Below are positions 1 through 10,800 of a stretch of DNA of 64,000 nt, one piece after another. The notes beneath the pieces were generated by a model. The model made no database searches. It was not told the DNA's origin and was given only the letters and a program-made list of their open reading frames with translations. The stretch lies in assembly GCA_009746045.1 (NCBI GenBank), contig RPFO01000156.1:259278-323277 (forward strand). The letters run 5' to 3'. Source of the stretch: Mesostigma viride. Lineage: Eukaryota > Streptophyta > Mesostigmatophyceae > Mesostigmatales > Mesostigmataceae. Positions within the stretch are counted from its first letter, which is position 1. Each line of letters opens with the position of its first letter. Made by a program: the position numbers and the translations under genes.

Positions 1-288
1 CTCCCTCCCTCCCTCCTCCCTCCTCCCTCCCTCCCTCCCTCCTCCCTCCCTCCCTCCCTCCCTCCTCCCTCCCTCCTCCTCCTCCCTCCCTCCCTCCCTC
101 CCCTCCCTCCCTCCCTCCTCCCCTCCTCCCTCCTCCCTCCCTCCTCCCCTCCCTCCCTCCCTCCTCCCTCCTCCCTCCCCCTCCCTCCTCCCTCCCTCCT
201 CCCTCCCTCCTCCCTCCTCCCTCCCTCCCTCCCTCCCTCCCTCCCTCCCTCCCTCCCTCCCCCCCCCTCCCTCCCTCCCCCCCTCCCT
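1..288. repeat. CTCCCT/CTCCT simple-sequence tract
   Basis: Almost pure polypyrimidine built from CTCC/CTCCCT units, running off the left edge of the window. It abuts the left inverted-repeat arm exactly as the GGGA tract at 61408-62096 abuts the right arm, so the tract is part of the inverted structure. Confidence 0.97.
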
Positions 289-1306
289 CGTTCATACACC
301 CGTTCATTCATGCATGCAGCCGCTCATCATTAACACGCCTCCGTTGGGAAACTCACGGGGTATGAACTATGAAACGGGCGGTAAGAAAGGAAGAAGGAGC
401 CGCCTCCCCAACATGCCGCCCGGCAAAGGCAGCGATGGGCCGTCCAGGAGGGAAACACTGCGCTTTGCCTTGTACGCCGGGGTTGCGCAGGCGACGTGCG
501 GGCACTGTCGCGTGTAAATTTGCCTGCCCGCCCCAGTCCTTCTCGGAACGCCTCCCCAGAGCATGCCGTCATGGTAAGAGCTCTTTTCGCCCGTCGCCGG
601 AAGCTTAAACCACAAGAATACGCCGGTTAATGACCAGAAAATGGGGGGTTGTCGACGTTATAAACCAGTAGCTGTGGTTTTTCCCGCACCCCGAGCACAC
701 TCCGGACGGGGCCAGCAAGCCCCGCCCGCAGGATAAACACCGGGCGATGTTGCTGCGCCCAAGCGAAGTCATATAGCTGCAAGAAAAGACGTAAAAGCGA
801 TTAAAAGCACGACATGCAGTGTTGCCCCTGTCAGCGCTCCTATAATTCTCACTTTTTCGCGGAAGGGGCGTAAAAATCGGAAACGCAAAATTAAGGGAAA
901 TCCTACGCTGGGTTTCTTTGAAATGATGTAAGGAACTGGTAGAACGTGTTCGCTTCCACCGTCAAGTAGTTTGGGCAACGAGACCTTACCTTAAAGATGC
1001 ACGGGGCTGGTCGGACGGCGAGCAAAAACTGCGCCAACTGCGTGCTTGTCCTCGTTCACACCCAATACAGCAGCGTTTCGCGAGTTTTTTTGTGAATATT
1101 ATTTTTCCCTATGATAATGCCGTTCGAACAAGCGAAATCCGGTACACAATGGCTTCGTATTCCGTGAGCAATAAATTTTCAGCTACCATAGCCGTGCACA
1201 CCGAATTTCAGTCAACATTGCACGCGCGCACCGAATTTCGTCAACTTCCGCGCGGGAATTACCGGGGAACCTACCGGCGCTGCGCCGGATTGATGTGCGT
1301 GAGATG
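289..1306 (+). repeat. Left arm of ~1 kb inverted repeat
   Basis: This block recurs in reverse complement at about 60400-61407. The outer ~650 bp (about 300-950) are close to identical apart from small indels. For example, both arms carry the same 58-codon open stretch (769-940 on the minus strand here, 60752-60925 on the plus strand there) with only a few residue differences. The part at 950-1085 has diverged, and similarity resumes at 1085-1306. No transposase or other recognisable protein is encoded. It could be two copies of a dispersed repeat in opposite orientation or the end of a larger element; the left boundary lies in the simple repeat. Confidence 0.85.
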
Positions 1307-2410
1307 CAAAGTCCGCATCGCTGGTACCGGAAATTCCGACCAACACCGGGCACTGTACAGTTCTACAAATCAAACGCTTCTCTGCCTTTTAACCATCGAA
1401 TGTGCAATCGATCTAGAACCGTCTCCGCGACACTGATTCCGCGACTGAAGTTTCCGTCACGTCCTTGACATGTTGTCGTACAATACTACACATCAACTGG
1501 TACTTTCCGTCACCCTTGACATGTTGTCGTACAATACTACACATTTACGCCAATAGAAACTCGCCTCAAAAAAAAATCTCAATGGAGGCATGTGCCTAGC
1601 TCTTATTTAATTTGAAGGTACCTCTTAAGTAATTAATCTCGCCCCCCCGCCCTCGGACAATTTGACAATTTGACAAAAAGAGCCAATTTTACCCCGACTA
1701 GGTTGTCCCCAGTTCTCAAATTGTGTCATAGTTGTCACTTTTTTCATTCAAGGGCGCCGCGAGCCCGGGCGAGCCCTATCTTACGGACTACCAGTATGGG
1801 CTACCTGCGGACTGCTTGAAGCGGTGTCGCCGGGCCGCTACAAGTTCTGTAACTTACCAAATTCGAACCCCATTGCCGCCGCGCCATTTTCTAGTTCTGT
1901 TCGTACATGGCTTGCGTTGCAGCGGGTTCATCGATGAGCATCGACGCTCATCGACGGTGCAATCCGACGGCGGAGAATAAGTTTGCCACAGCGCACAGCG
2001 CGGCGCAACGGCCGGCTCTTTTCCATGTACAGCGTACGTGAGATGCAAAGTCCGCATCGCTGATCGACCGGAAATTCGATCCGCGATCCAACTCCGTCGT
2101 ACAGTACTACCAATTAACCGCACTGCCTTTTGACGGCCGTCGAATGCGCGATCGACCTAGAAAAGTCTCCGCGACACTTCCGCCACATCAGTACTTTCCG
2201 TCACCCTTGCAACATGTTGTCGTACAATACTACACATTGACACCAATAGAAACTCGCCTCGATCCAAAAATATATCTTGAGTAGAGGCATGCCTCTAAAT
2301 ATTTAATTTCAAGGTACCTCTTAATTAATATCAGATATCTCGGCCCCCGTCCTCTGAGAATTAATGTGACAGTTGACAAAAAGAAGCCAACTTTACCCCG
2401 ACTCAATCAT
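1299..2410. repeat. Diverged direct-repeat pair (1299-1712 and 2035-2407)
   Basis: Two ~400 bp blocks share the same order of landmarks: GTGAGATGCAAAGTCCGCATC, then CTCCGCGACACT, CATGTTGTCGTACAATACTA, CCAATAGAAACTCGCCTC, GGTACCTCTTAA and a final GACAAAAAG...TTTACCCCGACT. The first copy also contains a short internal duplication of the CATGTTGTCGTACAATACTA segment (1467-1545). Old tandem or dispersed duplication of non-coding repeat; no protein seen. The 1713-2034 spacer holds nothing recognisable. Confidence 0.8.
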
Positions 2411-2693
2411 GTGCATATGGAAGCATACGGAGATATCGAGCCAGAACATTCAATATCTGTGCATGCATGGGCATGCTCGAAGCTAGGCTGGGAATCATGC
2501 ATGTACGCATTTATATATTTTATTTGTTTAAAATTTTGTCCACTAACTATTTGGATATAAACACCTGCATGTAACGTTGCGCCATAAACTATAGGCGGAA
2601 TCCAATCAACTCATAAAAAGCACGAGCCACGAGCCACGAGCCACGAGCCACGAGCCACGAGCCACGAGGTAGCCATGGCTGTCGGAGCTCATA
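2411..2693. repeat. AT-rich spacer with (CCACGAG)n
   Basis: AT-rich sequence without genes, ending in seven 7-bp units of CCACGAG (about 2622-2668) followed by GTAGCCATGGCTG. The same unit plus GTAGCCATGGCTG occurs at 60352-60385 beside the right inverted-repeat arm. Confidence 0.8.
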
Positions 2694-3611
2694 ACTTTCA
2701 CGTTTGAGCGCCGAATTCAGCTGTGAATATCACAATCGCTTCGTCTTTCTAAGACGCACATGCTGATATAATTTTCCGACGCTATTACGCAATATACGAT
2801 GAGCAAACGCCTCTCGACGCAACGCAGCCTGGCGGCTGCGCTTAGCAATGAAAATACGTCTGCAGCCCCGGCTGCAGCTTCGCCAACCGGCCCAGAAGGC
2901 AGCGGCGCCACTAGCCAAGCTCTAGTGCTCGCCCAGCCTCCCGGGCTTGCCTCGCCATCTGCCTCGCCTGAACCCAAGCGCAGTCGCTCTGCTGAGCCGC
3001 CCTGGGAAGAGACCTCCTTTGACGTCAACAGCTCCGACTTCTGGCAACGCAGCCCCACTTGGTTCATGGAAGACGTGTTTTACGGCAATCACGCCTCGCT
3101 TCTAGCCCTGTGCGTGTACCTCACGTCCCACAACCGTGGCCGCTGGCCTGGTGACGGCAAGCTTGTCGACCCCGCCGAGGCTCTCCCCATCATTCACCGC
3201 ATGCCTCGCCCCAGGCTTCAACGCTTCGCCCTCTGCTCCCTTGTTGGACGCTCCGAATCCGAGATCTGGGCTCCCAAACCGCCCCCCTTCCCCTCCGAAG
3301 CCTCCATCCGCACCCTCCTCAAGGAAGCTTTCGAGCAGCACGTGACCCCTCTTGCCGCAGATGTGGCGGCACTTGGCGGCACGCTGGCTGCTGAGCTCCC
3401 CACCATCCCCACCGCCACCGCCACCCTCCTCGCCTCCACCCCCCCCCCCCTCCGCCTCCACCGACTCCATCACCGCCCAGCTCCGCGACATCGACCAGCG
3501 CCTCAAGGATAATGCAATCGCTATCGAGGTCTTGCAGAACACAGCAGGCCTCACCGCCCAGGCAGTGAAGGACATTGCCGCCAAGCCAGCCCCGGCTGGC
3601 CTGGCCGGCGA
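2694..3611 (+). mobile_element. ORF1-like reading frame of a retroelement, interrupted
   Basis: An ATG at 2799 opens a frame of about 237 codons that starts MSKRLSTQRSL and is rich in Ala, Pro and Ser. It shifts frame at a poly-C run near 3440; the continuation reads as a charged heptad-like stretch (STDSITAQLRDIDQRL...) consistent with a coiled coil. The frame is then cut at 3612 by repeat A1. The first ~145 bp recur at 63853-64000 (about 85-90% identical), so this is a repetitive element and not a single-copy gene. An N-terminal ORF1/gag-like protein is the likely identity, from position beside LINE sequence and composition only; no RRM or zinc knuckle is visible in this part. Confidence 0.6.
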
Positions 3612-4651
3612 TGTCACGTCCGTGATCATTTACGTCCGTGCACTCAAGAAGTTACGCGGTTCGGAATCGTTACCGACGTTTGGTTGGTTCCGATTCAGTA
3701 GGCCGCAGGCTTTGTTCCTTGGGCCGGTGTGGAGCGCCGCGCCGGAAAGGCCTGAATTTCTAGAGTGACAGTCTTAGGTGACCTGACTTAGGTTCAGGCG
3801 CAAGACTTTGGGGCGCAAAGCCTTGGTGGCTTGCGCAATATTCCGGTGCGTGACATTTGGCAGTTATGAATCTTTTGTATTGTTCAGACGGAATGATGTT
3901 CAGTCCATCTGACAAAGCTAGATACGCAGATCGTAGTGTGCGGTGTGCTGGCTCGCACGTGGTTGTCGAACAGACTTGCTCTGCATTTTGCTGGCAGTCT
4001 AACTGCACGTCAGGCGGCTTGCTGGCAAATGCGACAGCGCATGGATGCCGGGATTTTTGGAGGTATTTAGGAGCAGCGCAGCGGCCATGGTGGTCGTTGT
4101 TCGCTCGTTTCTCTCCCTCACAACTAGTTTGTTGTCTTCATGGGGTTAAACTTCTCGAACAGCCCGGAGCAGCCCCCGTGAGTGGTTGCATGTCGTTGCC
4201 ATGACGATGGTTGATAAGATTGACAATGGTTTGATCCGGTTGGGATGTTGTTGGCATTGTGGACGAGAAACGTTCTGCTGACCCGGGAACAGTCCCGGGA
4301 AAGGGCCGGTTCGTCGTTGGCCAGTGTGCCAGTAACTGGGACATGAGCGCAGAGTCACACAGTTGATATAGATTATGACGTAAGTAAACACTGTTGCGCC
4401 ACAGTGGCGTCATGGTCGGTCTGTGGTGATTTCGATGGGTCTCAAGGATATGTAGTTACTCTTACAGTTGCGGCAGCACAACTCGGCATTCATTGTAATT
4501 TGTCAAATGTTATGGAATGAATGGTTTGGGCATTGCTTTCATCATAAAGCATTATTGCAATCTTCATAATATAAATATCGGCTGGCTGCGCTGCCTGTCA
4601 TGAAGGTGGTGGTGCCGTCAAGGACCACACCTATCATTTCCACATTATTTA
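3612..4651. repeat. Repeat A, copy 1 (1040 bp)
   Basis: Starts TGTCACGTCCGTGATC and ends CCACATTATTTA. Copy 2 at 5053-6100 is identical except for an 8 bp indel near 3659/5101 and one T/C change (3885/5334) in what I compared, so the duplication is very recent. It has small reading frames on both strands, none recognisable, and lacks convincing terminal inverted repeats, TG...CA ends, a primer-binding site or a polypurine tract. A1 interrupts the upstream ORF1-like frame. Confidence 0.95.
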
Positions 4652-5052
4652 AACGAGCGAACAACCCTTGGCGGGTTCAGTTCGGACAGCCTGAGCCGGA
4701 GATATACCCAAGCTGCTTGCAGAATCAAGCACTTGGAAGAGGATTAAGCTTATCCTTTAAAAAGCTATGAAGAGGATTAGGCTTATCCTTGAAAAAGCCA
4801 TGAAGAGGATTATGCTTATCCTTGAAAAAGCACTGAAGAGGTTATTGCTTAGCCTATTTGAAAAGCATGTGTGGTCCTGTCGTGGGAATTTTTTTTTCCC
4901 TATGTGATCCTCTTTTTGACTTTTTGGCTCTTCATTTTTTCGAGCTAAAAAGTGGGGGGGAATATAGTGGATCACACACAAGAGTACTCTATTGCTATGG
5001 ATATGCCTTCCAAGTGATAGGCTAGGATATAATGGCACGCAAACGCGACAGC
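4652..5052. other. Spacer between the two A repeats
   Basis: About 400 bp. Four imperfect copies of a ~32 bp unit (GAAGAGGATTA-GCTTATCCTTGAAAAAGC) run from about 4733 to 4870; the AGGATTA...TTATCCT core is a small palindrome, giving a hairpin ladder. The last 93 bp (4960-5052) are the 5' leader and first six codons of the L1-type ORF1 that resumes after A2. Confidence 0.85.
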
Positions 5053-6100
5053 TGTCACGTCCGTGATCATTTACGTCCGTGCACTCAAGAAGTTACGCGG
5101 TTGCCGTAATCGGAATCGTTACCGACGTTTGGTTGGTTCCGATTCAGTAGGCCGCAGGCTTTGTTCCTTGGGCCGGTGTGGAGCGCCGCGCCGGAAAGGC
5201 CTGAATTTCTAGAGTGACAGTCTTAGGTGACCTGACTTAGGTTCAGGCGCAAGACTTTGGGGCGCAAAGCCTTGGTGGCTTGCGCAATATTCCGGTGCGT
5301 GACATTTGGCAGTTATGAATCTTTTGTATTGTCCAGACGGAATGATGTTCAGTCCATCTGACAAAGCTAGATACGCAGATCGTAGTGTGCGGTGTGCTGG
5401 CTCGCACGTGGTTGTCGAACAGACTTGCTCTGCATTTTGCTGGCAGTCTAACTGCACGTCAGGCGGCTTGCTGGCAAATGCGACAGCGCATGGATGCCGG
5501 GATTTTTGGAGGTATTTAGGAGCAGCGCAGCGGCCATGGTGGTCGTTGTTCGCTCGTTTCTCTCCCTCACAACTAGTTTGTTGTCTTCATGGGGTTAAAC
5601 TTCTCGAACAGCCCGGAGCAGCCCCCGTGAGTGGTTGCATGTCGTTGCCATGACGATGGTTGATAAGATTGACAATGGTTTGATCCGGTTGGGATGTTGT
5701 TGGCATTGTGGACGAGAAACGTTCTGCTGACCCGGGAACAGTCCCGGGAAAGGGCCGGTTCGTCGTTGGCCAGTGTGCCAGTAACTGGGACATGAGCGCA
5801 GAGTCACACAGTTGATATAGATTATGACGTAAGTAAACACTGTTGCGCCACAGTGGCGTCATGGTCGGTCTGTGGTGATTTCGATGGGTCTCAAGGATAT
5901 GTAGTTACTCTTACAGTTGCGGCAGCACAACTCGGCATTCATTGTAATTTGTCAAATGTTATGGAATGAATGGTTTGGGCATTGCTTTCATCATAAAGCA
6001 TTATTGCAATCTTCATAATATAAATATCGGCTGGCTGCGCTGCCTGTCATGAAGGTGGTGGTGCCGTCAAGGACCACACCTATCATTTCCACATTATTTA
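5053..6100. repeat. Repeat A, copy 2 (1048 bp), inside the start of ORF1
   Basis: Near-identical to copy 1. It sits just after the sixth codon of the L1-type ORF1, and the 93 bp immediately upstream (4960-5052) are repeated immediately downstream (6100-6192), where ORF1 then continues uninterrupted. Copy 2 is therefore flanked by a 93 bp direct duplication of its target. Confidence 0.93.
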
Positions 6101-6170
6101 ATATAGTGGATCACACACAAGAGTACTCTATTGCTATGGATATGCCTTCCAAGTGATAGGCTAGGATATA

Positions 6171-6763
6171 ATGGCACGCAAACGCGACAGCGATGCTCCT
6201 CCCATCACGACCTGGGCGGACATGCTTAAGCAACATACCACCTCCACCACCTCCGCCGTCGCAGCCCAGCTCCAGCGGCAGACGCTTGACCTCCGCGAGG
6301 AGGCCGAGCTCGCCAAGCGCAGCCTCAACGTCATTGTCAAGAATCTCAAGATGGAGGAAGGTGAGAATTCCGAGAAGCTTGCGCGTGCTTTTGAGAGAGA
6401 AATCCTTGATCGCATGGGCCTTACTGGTGAGATCGAGCTGGCCGCCCACCGCCTTCCCCGCGCGCGGGGTAAGGCCGGGCCGCCCCCGCTCCTTCTCACC
6501 TTTAAGACTCCGGCGGATCGACAAGATTTCTTTTCTCAGACGCCGCAAGCGGCTCGAGAAGACTCTCTTCACCCTTGACGACGACTTGACCCTGGCACAG
6601 CAACAACGGCGACGGGAGCTATGGCCGACCTACCTCCAGCTCCGGCAGACCAAGGCGGGCCAGCCGGTGTACTGGAAGGGGGCGGCCATCTACGTCGGCC
6701 ACAAGCCCTGGCAAGCGACCCCCTCGACCACCGCGGCCCCAGCAACTCCAGCCCCAGCCTAGG
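6171..6763 (+). pseudogene. L1-type LINE ORF1 protein, one frameshift
   Basis: Nucleic-acid-chaperone ORF1p of an L1-type non-LTR retrotransposon, which coats the element RNA. From the ATG at 6171 it has an N-terminal polar segment and an RRM-like domain carrying NVIVKNL (residues ~52-58) with the downstream PLLLTFKTPADRQDFF strand. After a shift near 6538 into the +1 frame comes the typical C-terminal domain (LTLAQQQRRRELWPTYLQLR, then a strand ending YWKGAAIYVG) and a stop at 6761-6763. The RRM followed by this C-terminal domain is the layout known for plant and algal L1 ORF1p. The single frameshift may be an assembly error or decay. No ORF2 follows; the next 1.1 kb is non-coding. Confidence 0.85.
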
Positions 6764-7886
6764 GGAATACAGCAGTAGTGTAGAATAGTTAGACAGTGGT
6801 CTTGTACATGCCCGCCTACTACAGGCACTATACCAGCTGAGGCCTAGCCTTTTTAGTCATGTACATGTGTGCCTATGCTGAGCCACACTCCAGATGATCA
6901 CCTAGCTTTATTTAATTATGCAGTGCCCATGCAGGGAGTAACTCCCTGCTGAGCAGCCATGCCCTAGCTTTTTGTATAGCTATGCTGATCTTCCCCCCCA
7001 TGACAGGCTCCCCCTTCGCTGGGCATAGCTTGAAGATCATGGGGATGCAAGTGCCCTGGTGCACCTAGAGCAAGGGTCCTTTACATCCCCACCCTTGCAG
7101 GAAGTAGCTTAGGATGTATGATAGGCCATATGCCCCCCTCTCAAGGGCTATGTGCTACATATACTCCCAACGGAGTTATGTTACAATTCAATTCAATTCA
7201 ATTCATAAAAAGCAATTAGACAGAAAATCATACGTTTTCCAATTACATGTATTTACAAGGGGGGGGGAGTCGGAAATTCCTGCATGTCAACAGGTCAACA
7301 GGGTACATGACGTTGCTCACTAGTAACATTCCACGGCGTTGAAAAGTGGCCTTGGCAGCATAACTGTGATAGATCCCTGTCTGCTTCGACGCATGAGAAG
7401 ACGATGACATGGCCATAAGCGCATTGGCTGATTTCGATAGTACCGGCTACGCCCCCTTCTACTAAAAGAAGGATTCAGCCGTGTTCAGCCCGTCTCACGG
7501 TGCGAGACTGAACAAGTCTCGCGTGCAGACACGTGTGTAGTACTCCTACACACAGATCTCGAGTGATTTATCTAGTACCAAATCCGAAAGGCTTGCATCA
7601 CTCCCCGGACAGGAGAACTTTTGCGGATGACTGTAGGTGTAAGTTGGCGATGCCATGGTAACCGGAGACGTCCGTCCTATAGTCAGCAAAATTGGTGCGA
7701 GAGGTCCCCAGTTCGATTCCGGTCGGATTCATTTGCAGATCGCGTTTTTCCGCGTTTTCCGCGGCCCGGTACTGAACGCAAATGGTTTTCACCTTTGCGG
7801 AGTGCCTGATCAAATAAGCGCATCGTCGGCACATGGATGGATCAACAACATGGCCGCATACCTATCAGGTGCAACCTTGCAAAAGC
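6764..7886. other. Intergenic; LINE 3' remnant and A/T repeats
   Basis: No gene recognised. Directly after ORF1 there is non-coding sequence, then at 7189-7204 an (AATTC)n run and an AT-rich stretch that could be an old retroelement tail. A tRNA-like stretch at 7669-7731 is listed separately. The 3' end of the FAM151-like gene (minus strand) borders the region at 7887. Confidence 0.6.
7640..7740 (+). repeat. tRNA-derived SINE-like fragment
   Basis: Contains CTATAGTCAGCAAAATTGGTG (resembling a pol III A box/D arm), then GAGAGGTCCC and AGTTCGATTCCGG (a good B box/T arm). TCCGTCC (7669) and GGTCGGA (7725) could pair as an acceptor stem with one mismatch, but the spacing (~63 nt) leaves no room for an anticodon arm, so this is not a tRNA gene. 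A second, diverged copy with CTATAGTC, GAGGTCCC and TTTGAATCC lies on the minus strand at about 30430-30500. Confidence 0.4.
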
Positions 7887-10800
7887 TTACAATATAAGAG
7901 GTATGGCTTTGCCATTCTCGGGATCCAACACGTCAAAGAAGTATGATGACCGGCTGACATACGCCTCCAACCATCGCATTTCAAAATCCTGCACAGCCCT
8001 GTGCGGTCGGTTTGTGACCGTCAGAGTCCATCTACGCTCTTGCTGGGCAAGGAAATCCTTCAATACCGTGCGGTAAGACTGGGGAAGGAGGCACAAGTCC
8101 ACGTTAAGCGTGACAGCCCCCTGCACAAGTATGACCGACACAACATTCACAAGTAACACAACAAAGGAACACACCAAGGATGAGATTGAGTTCAACAGAC
8201 TATGCCCAGCGGATCAGCCGGAAACAACTGTACAAGAAACCGGTTCATCTGAACTATATCCCGCCACTCGAAGCCAGCCACCAGGAAAGGTCGGTAACAC
8301 GATACGGGCTGGTTATGAACATTTCCAGGTAATCGGTGGCTAATTACATGCTACGGTGTCCAGTCATAGCACATGCAGCTGCTGCCTCCGTCAGTGACAG
8401 TTCGTCGACAGAGGAATCCCAAGGTGCTTCCAAGAAACCTCGCTGTCTAAGGAATCCAATTGTAATGACTGACCTGATATGGCTGAAGCTGGGATAAAAT
8501 AAGAATTATAGCCCTCCTTTAGCCCAGCCCGGCCACCATCCACTCTATCTGCGGGCTAATGCTCTGTGACCTCCCTCTGGGGGCTTGCCAATGGTACCCT
8601 TATGGATCAACCCCCGCTGCCCCGCGAATTATCATCTTGAACACCCCCTTCTCCATCCAACCATGATTCACCCATCAATATTTTCCCACCCACCCACCCA
8701 CCCACCCACCCACCCACCCACCCACCCACCCACCCACCCACCCACCCACCCACCCACCCACCCGCCCGCCCGCCCGCCCGCCCGCCCGCCGCCCGCCCGC
8801 CGCCCGCCGCGCGCCCCGCCCGCCCGCCCGCCCGCCCGCCGCCCGCCCGCCCGCCCGCCCGCCCGCCGCCGCCCGCCCGCCGCCGCCCGCCGCCCGCCCG
8901 CCCGCCCGCCCGCCGCCCGCCCGCCCGCCCGCCCACCCACTCACCCACCCACCCACCCACCCACCCCCACCCACCCACATCCCAGTCCTCATTGTCCACA
9001 TTTTTAAAATGCACATCCACCTGCCCATGCCCGTGCTAGCTATAATTCAAAATGATGCTTCTCCAAGCTCTCGCTCTAAATGAAATATTCAAGTATTTAC
9101 CCACCTCCCAGTTCCCATCCTCCCTGTCACAGGACTAAACATCCACCCACCTCCCAGCTCCCGTCCTAAAACAAAATGTCAAGTTTCACCCACCTCCCAG
9201 CCCCCGTCCTACTAAATAGATTTCAAGTTTCACCCACCTCCCAGCCCCCGTCCTACTAAATAGATTTCAAGTTTCACCCACCTCCCAGTTGCCGTCCTCG
9301 ATAAGCAGCACCAGGTCTGACAGCATCTGCGTCGTGTACATGGGGGGCGGCCTGGGCAGTGGCTTGTGCAGTGCCACCTCGTGCTTCCCGTGGCCGCGGC
9401 CTTGCTTCCGGTGTGTGGGGATAGCGACTTCCGGGGCCGGGGGAGGGTTTGCGAGCGCGACGTCGCAGTCCACGTTCCACCCCACCGAGAGGATGCTGGC
9501 ATTGGCCAGAGGGCGAGGGATGCCAGGAGTAGAAGGAGAGAGGGACAGGTGAGTGACAGGCGATGGGTGTAATTTTATGTCTGTTTATGCGGAAAACCCA
9601 ATACGAGCCCAAACACGACAATGCTAATTCAATGACATGAGGGAGAGAGGTGGCAGGTGGGTGGCAGGCGCCACGAGCGGATTTTCTACGTCAGTGTAGG
9701 CAAGTGCGACATGGAACAAACACAGTCGACGACTGCTAGTCCTCCATGACTGGTGAGGCAGCTGGCGTATAAAAGGCAAAGCCAAGACATTACAACTAAC
9801 AATAACGTGACACAGGGGGCACAATCAGGCTACGCAAGAAAGTACACTGGGAACGGTTACAACTTTGTCCAGAACACAACGGCCGTTGCCGAGTGTGAAA
9901 AGGGCTATTGTCGACACTATTCAAGTTACTACACTTTGCCGTTGTTCTCACACATCGAAATTGTTTCAACGACATCACCAAAAGTTCGGGCCGCTGATGG
10001 CTACGGGTGCCAGCTGTCAAGTAATAGTTTGGCGTACTAGGCTGCACATGATTCCTAGCTAGCCACGTACGCGTGCCAGCTGTCAAGCAAGCACGTACGC
10101 GTGGGGGTATATCCCGCGGCAGGCCTGGATAAAGTCCTCGGCCGCTTGGCGTGATGTGAAAGGACCGTGGGTGCCGCCGGGCCCGACCGCTCTGCGTGGT
10201 TGGACGCGGGGGGTGGGGTTGAGGTGAGAAAACCAAGAAGAACATTGTCGAGAAAACCAAGAAGAACATGCGCACTAGGTGAGTTGACATGCATGCTGGG
10301 TAAAATAATGCTGCGTGTTCATGCTGGGTAACCGTATTTGGGCACCTTATCGCAAGCCAACTAACAAGGGGTTGCTTTGCAAAGCCGTAGGGTAATCGTG
10401 CAAGGCAAGCCAACAGGACTCCAAGCCTTACAGGTCACCCGCAATCCATGTGCACGAATACTAACCCACAAAACCCATGTCACCCTATCCATAACAAGCC
10501 CCAAAACAACCCGTAATCCAAACCACGCGTCGGCGTGCAGGAACAATCACCCCCCAAACCAGTGCGGCATCACGGCCGACATCCCGTTCATACCAACTAA
10601 TGCCATCAAACCATCAAGTGGCCACCCACATGTCGGCGTGCAGGAAGACGGGCGCGGCCAGCAGCTTGAACTCGCGCTGGAGCGCCAGATGGCGCAGAGT
10701 GGGCTGCAGGGTCGCCATGTGGCGGTAGCGCAGCTTGATGGCCTTGGGGCCCGCTTGCACCTGGCAGCCGGCACACGGGGCAGCGAAGAGGACCGCGATG

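Noticed and set aside
3612-6100. LTR retrotransposon (A repeats as LTRs)
   Set aside because: Interior is only ~400 bp, with no primer-binding site, polypurine tract, TG...CA ends or matching target duplication around the pair.
7669-7731. Functional tRNA gene
   Set aside because: Only ~63 nt with no anticodon arm; acceptor pairing imperfect.
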